A stretch of DNA of 34,104 bases, taken from positions 1 through 34,104 of IMG/VR virus record IMGVR_UViG_3300038326_000410. One strand, written 5' to 3'. Made by a program: the position numbers and the translations under genes. Source of the stretch: a virus. Shown one piece after another: positions 32,739 to 34,104 of the stretch. Below the pieces are notes generated by a model. The model saw only the letters and a program-made list of their open reading frames with translations. It had not been told where the DNA came from and made no database searches. How positions within the stretch are numbered: position 1 is the first letter of the stretch; the number at the start of each line of letters is the position of its first letter.

Positions 32739-32766
32739 GGCGCCGCGGGGTTTCCCCCAGGGCGCC
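32739..32766 (-). terminator. Rho-independent-like terminator or leader hairpin
   Basis: On the minus strand GGCGCC, CTGGGG, GAAA, CCCCGC, GGCGCC form a stem of at least ten pairs with a stable tetraloop, then TTTTCTGCGTTTT (32738-32726). It lies 28 bases before the protease start and about 40 bases after the promoter-like site at 32813-32842. It could end the right-hand unit or act as an attenuator in the leader of the protease unit. Confidence 0.7.
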
Positions 32767-32812
32767 TCTCATATAGGCCACGGTTGGTGTCGCTATCGCG
32801 TCTGTGCGGCCA

Positions 32813-32842
32813 AGGCTACGGCCGGAGCCGCTCGCCTGTCAA
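32813..32842 (-). promoter_or_regulatory. Sigma-70-like promoter before the head genes
   Basis: TTGACA (32842-32837) and TAGCCT (32818-32813), 18 bases apart, resemble the site at 319-347. RNA would begin near 32806. The gap 32712-32883 holds no open frame I would call; it contains this site and the hairpin at 32739-32766. Confidence 0.5.
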
Positions 32843-32883
32843 TCCGGTTTGCCCTCCTCGGTGAGGCGGGAAGGTGAAAAGGT

Positions 32884-33105
32884 TCATGGGGTCGCTCCAA
32901 AGACCAGGGTGAGATCGACGCCGATCGCCGTCAGGCTGCCGGCGCCGGTGAAGGGCTTGCGGGTGTCGAGGATCACCTCTGTGCGCCCGTCCTCAAGCTC
33001 GGTGCGAGATGTGACCCGCACCGAGTACCGGCCGGGCCAGTCGGCCGTGTAGTCCTGGGCGTACCCCAGGCACGCGGCCATCAGCGTTTCGTCGGTCAAC
33101 TTCAC
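32884..33105 (-). CDS. Small hypothetical protein
   Basis: A 73-residue protein starts at GTG 33105 in a GTGA overlap, seven bases after AAGGAGG. The longer frame upstream is a shadow of the preceding gene. It begins MKLTDETLMAACLGYAQDYT and shows alternating beta strands (RYSVRVTSRTELEDGRTEVI), ending in LTLVFGATP. No domain is recognised. It is the last gene before the promoter and hairpin that precede the protease. Confidence 0.65.
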   Translation of the reverse strand: MKLTDETLMAACLGYAQDYTADWPGRYSVRVTSRTELEDGRTEVILDTRKPFTGAGSLTAIGVDLTLVFGATP

Positions 33106-33542
33106 GCCGCCGCCTCCTTCCAGTGGGGTCGCACTTCCAGGGCAAAGCTCACGCCGTCCGTGTCCTCGGCCAACTCCGCTGCCCACCCGGGCGAGCAGCT
33201 CATGTGCCGCCCGGTCGAGGTGGCGCACGTCCCCTCGGCGTTGACCACCGGCCGGCTGAAGTTGCCGCGCAGCTCGGGCAGGCCCCAACCGCGAGCGACC
33301 AGTATGGTCGGGCTGTAGTACGTCATGATCCCGCGCACGCGGCGTCCGCCTTTGGGGATGTAGTCGTAGCCAGAGACCGCACCAGGGCGCCAACCCATGT
33401 CGTCCGGGCGCCGGTCGACCGCACTGTGACGGCCCTCGATCTTTTTCCACCCGAACCCGCCTCCGCCGGTCGTGTAGATCGTGACCTTCTCGCCGGGCAC
33501 CAATTCCGCCCCGCTCGTCTTCTCGTTGTCGTACTCGCGCAT
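33102..33542 (-). CDS. Hypothetical protein, glycine-rich N-terminus
   Basis: A 146-residue protein starts at ATG 33542, two bases after the previous stop, with GAGGAG just upstream. The frame runs further upstream, but that part lies inside other genes. It opens with EKVTIYTTGGGGFGWKKIEG, then beta-rich segments such as DDMGWRPGAVSGYDYIPKGG. A cysteine pair occurs late (Cys105 and Cys116 by my count). No family is recognised. It is part of the small-gene block to the right of the head genes. Confidence 0.65.
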   Translation of the reverse strand: MREYDNEKTSGAELVPGEKVTIYTTGGGGFGWKKIEGRHSAVDRRPDDMGWRPGAVSGYDYIPKGGRRVRGIMTYYSPTILVARGWGLPELRGNFSRPVVNAEGTCATSTGRHMSCSPGWAAELAEDTDGVSFALEVRPHWKEAAA

Positions 33543-33544
33543 TG

Positions 33545-33931
33545 CTAGCTCCTCATGTTCCACCAGACGGCACCGCCGCTGGTCTGTTGGACTTTGTAGC
33601 GGCGGACGTCTGCGAAGGAGTCCCAGTCCCCCACCGTGATGATCACGCCCTCTCGCGGGGCGTCGTCGGTGACGTACTCGTCGACCGCGTGCGTCGCCGG
33701 CTTCTCCTCGTGCTCGATGCACTCCAGAACGGCGATGCGCCGGCCGGCGGCGTACCGCTGGTAGACGTCCCCGTCTGACCAGACCTCGACGTCCGCCGTC
33801 GTGAACGTCTCCCAGGCCCCAGCGCAGGTGAGCACGTTGAAGCGGCGGATGAGCGCGCCCGGGTCCGCGAGCGCCTCGGCGGTCTCGAACCCGTGGATCG
33901 GCTCCAGGTGATTGACCAGTTTCATCGTCAT
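33545..33931 (-). CDS. Hypothetical protein
   Basis: A 128-residue protein starts at ATG 33931 in an ATGA overlap with the previous gene. A second ATG two codons on (33925) is an alternative start. The sequence begins MTMKLVNHLEPIHGFETAEA and is beta-rich with TADVEVWSDGDVYQRYAAGR and an acidic middle. No recognised domain. Role unknown. Confidence 0.65.
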   Translation of the reverse strand: MTMKLVNHLEPIHGFETAEALADPGALIRRFNVLTCAGAWETFTTADVEVWSDGDVYQRYAAGRRIAVLECIEHEEKPATHAVDEYVTDDAPREGVIITVGDWDSFADVRRYKVQQTSGGAVWWNMRS

Positions 33932-34104
33932 CGTAGGTACTCCGCCAGCTTGCCGCCCAGGGCGTCACGGGCATCGAATTCGTAGTAGGACTCGCCCTCG
34001 ACCCATCCGCGGCCGCTGCAGGTGTTGCAGCTCTCGTCCGGGTCGGCGATGTCGCCGTCTTCGTCGGTCGCGGTCGGCGCGACGCCGGCCCCCTCACACT
34101 CCCA
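33928..34104 (-). CDS. C-terminal part of zinc-knuckle protein, cut by right edge
   Basis: The window's right edge cuts this gene; 58 codons and the stop are visible. The visible part starts WECEGAG and later has ESCNTCSGRGWVEGESYYEF. The pattern CEGAG and C-x2-C-S-G-R-G is that of a DnaJ-type zinc knuckle, with the first cysteine of the first pair probably just outside the window. The rest ends in AEYLR before the ATGA overlap. The product may resemble the N-terminal knuckle of the 298-residue protein at 780-1676. Confidence 0.65.
   Translation of the reverse strand, partial: WECEGAGVAPTATDEDGDIADPDESCNTCSGRGWVEGESYYEFDARDALGGKLAEYLR

Noticed and set aside
31125-32864. Plus-strand frame of 579 codons over scaffold and protease
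   Set aside because: Antisense to a recognised protease and its neighbour; it would also run across the promoter and hairpin.

Overview
This window is the late, virion-building region of a tailed bacteriophage (or prophage) with a contractile tail, followed by a short oppositely transcribed operon of small genes. The contractile tail is read from a tail sheath gene next to a tail tube gene, a tape measure gene, a gpV-type spike, a LysM baseplate protein and a baseplate J protein, all in the usual order. The DNA is strongly GC-rich and third codon positions are almost always G or C, so long false open frames run antisense to most real genes. GTG starts are common, two genes appear to start at TTG, and good AGGAG-type ribosome sites are frequent. 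I see no integrase, tRNA, ribosomal RNA, CRISPR array or insertion sequence. The host is a GC-rich bacterium that I cannot name from the sequence.

The late genes lie on the minus strand and read from right to left. Region 33928-34104 to 32884 holds four small genes of unknown role, the first cut by the right edge and carrying a zinc knuckle. After a promoter-like site and a terminator-like stem-loop come the head genes: prohead protease (31887-32711), a scaffold-like acidic protein (31080-31877), major capsid protein with an inserted beta domain (29511-31025), then six genes (29451 to 24565) that probably give capsid decoration, accessory proteins and an 861-residue fibre with a duplicated module. 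Terminase and portal are not in the window and probably lie to the right.

A hairpin and a TATAAT-type, apparently leaderless start (24450-24557) separate the head genes from the neck genes (24450-19882: Ig-connector fusion, zinc protein, arginine-rich protein, gp10-like completion protein, tail terminator candidate). The tail follows: sheath (17366-19870), tube (16911-17354), two overlapping chaperone frames (16347-16868 and 16127-16438), tape measure (14430-16130), hub (12700-14430), spike (11731-12699), a LysM plus gp25-like fusion (9971-11731), baseplate J (8571-9971), a PKD-like protein, two minor structural proteins, a tail protein I-like wedge candidate and a beta-helix tail fibre (2950-5277). 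Most neighbours overlap by 1, 4 or 8 bases, so translation is probably coupled along the series.

The plus-strand operon (396-2913) starts from a good sigma-70-like site at 319-347 and holds seven tightly overlapping small genes. Four of them encode cysteine-rich, probably zinc-binding proteins, and the last a possible helix-turn-helix protein. Their role is unknown. A divergent minus-strand gene (1-231) runs off the left edge.

The features most worth a second look are the LysM-gp25 fusion, the three tandem beta modules inside the sheath, the capsid insertion, the out-of-frame chaperone pair with a hairpin in its leader, the two internal transcription boundaries of the late region, and the zinc-knuckle-rich small operon.
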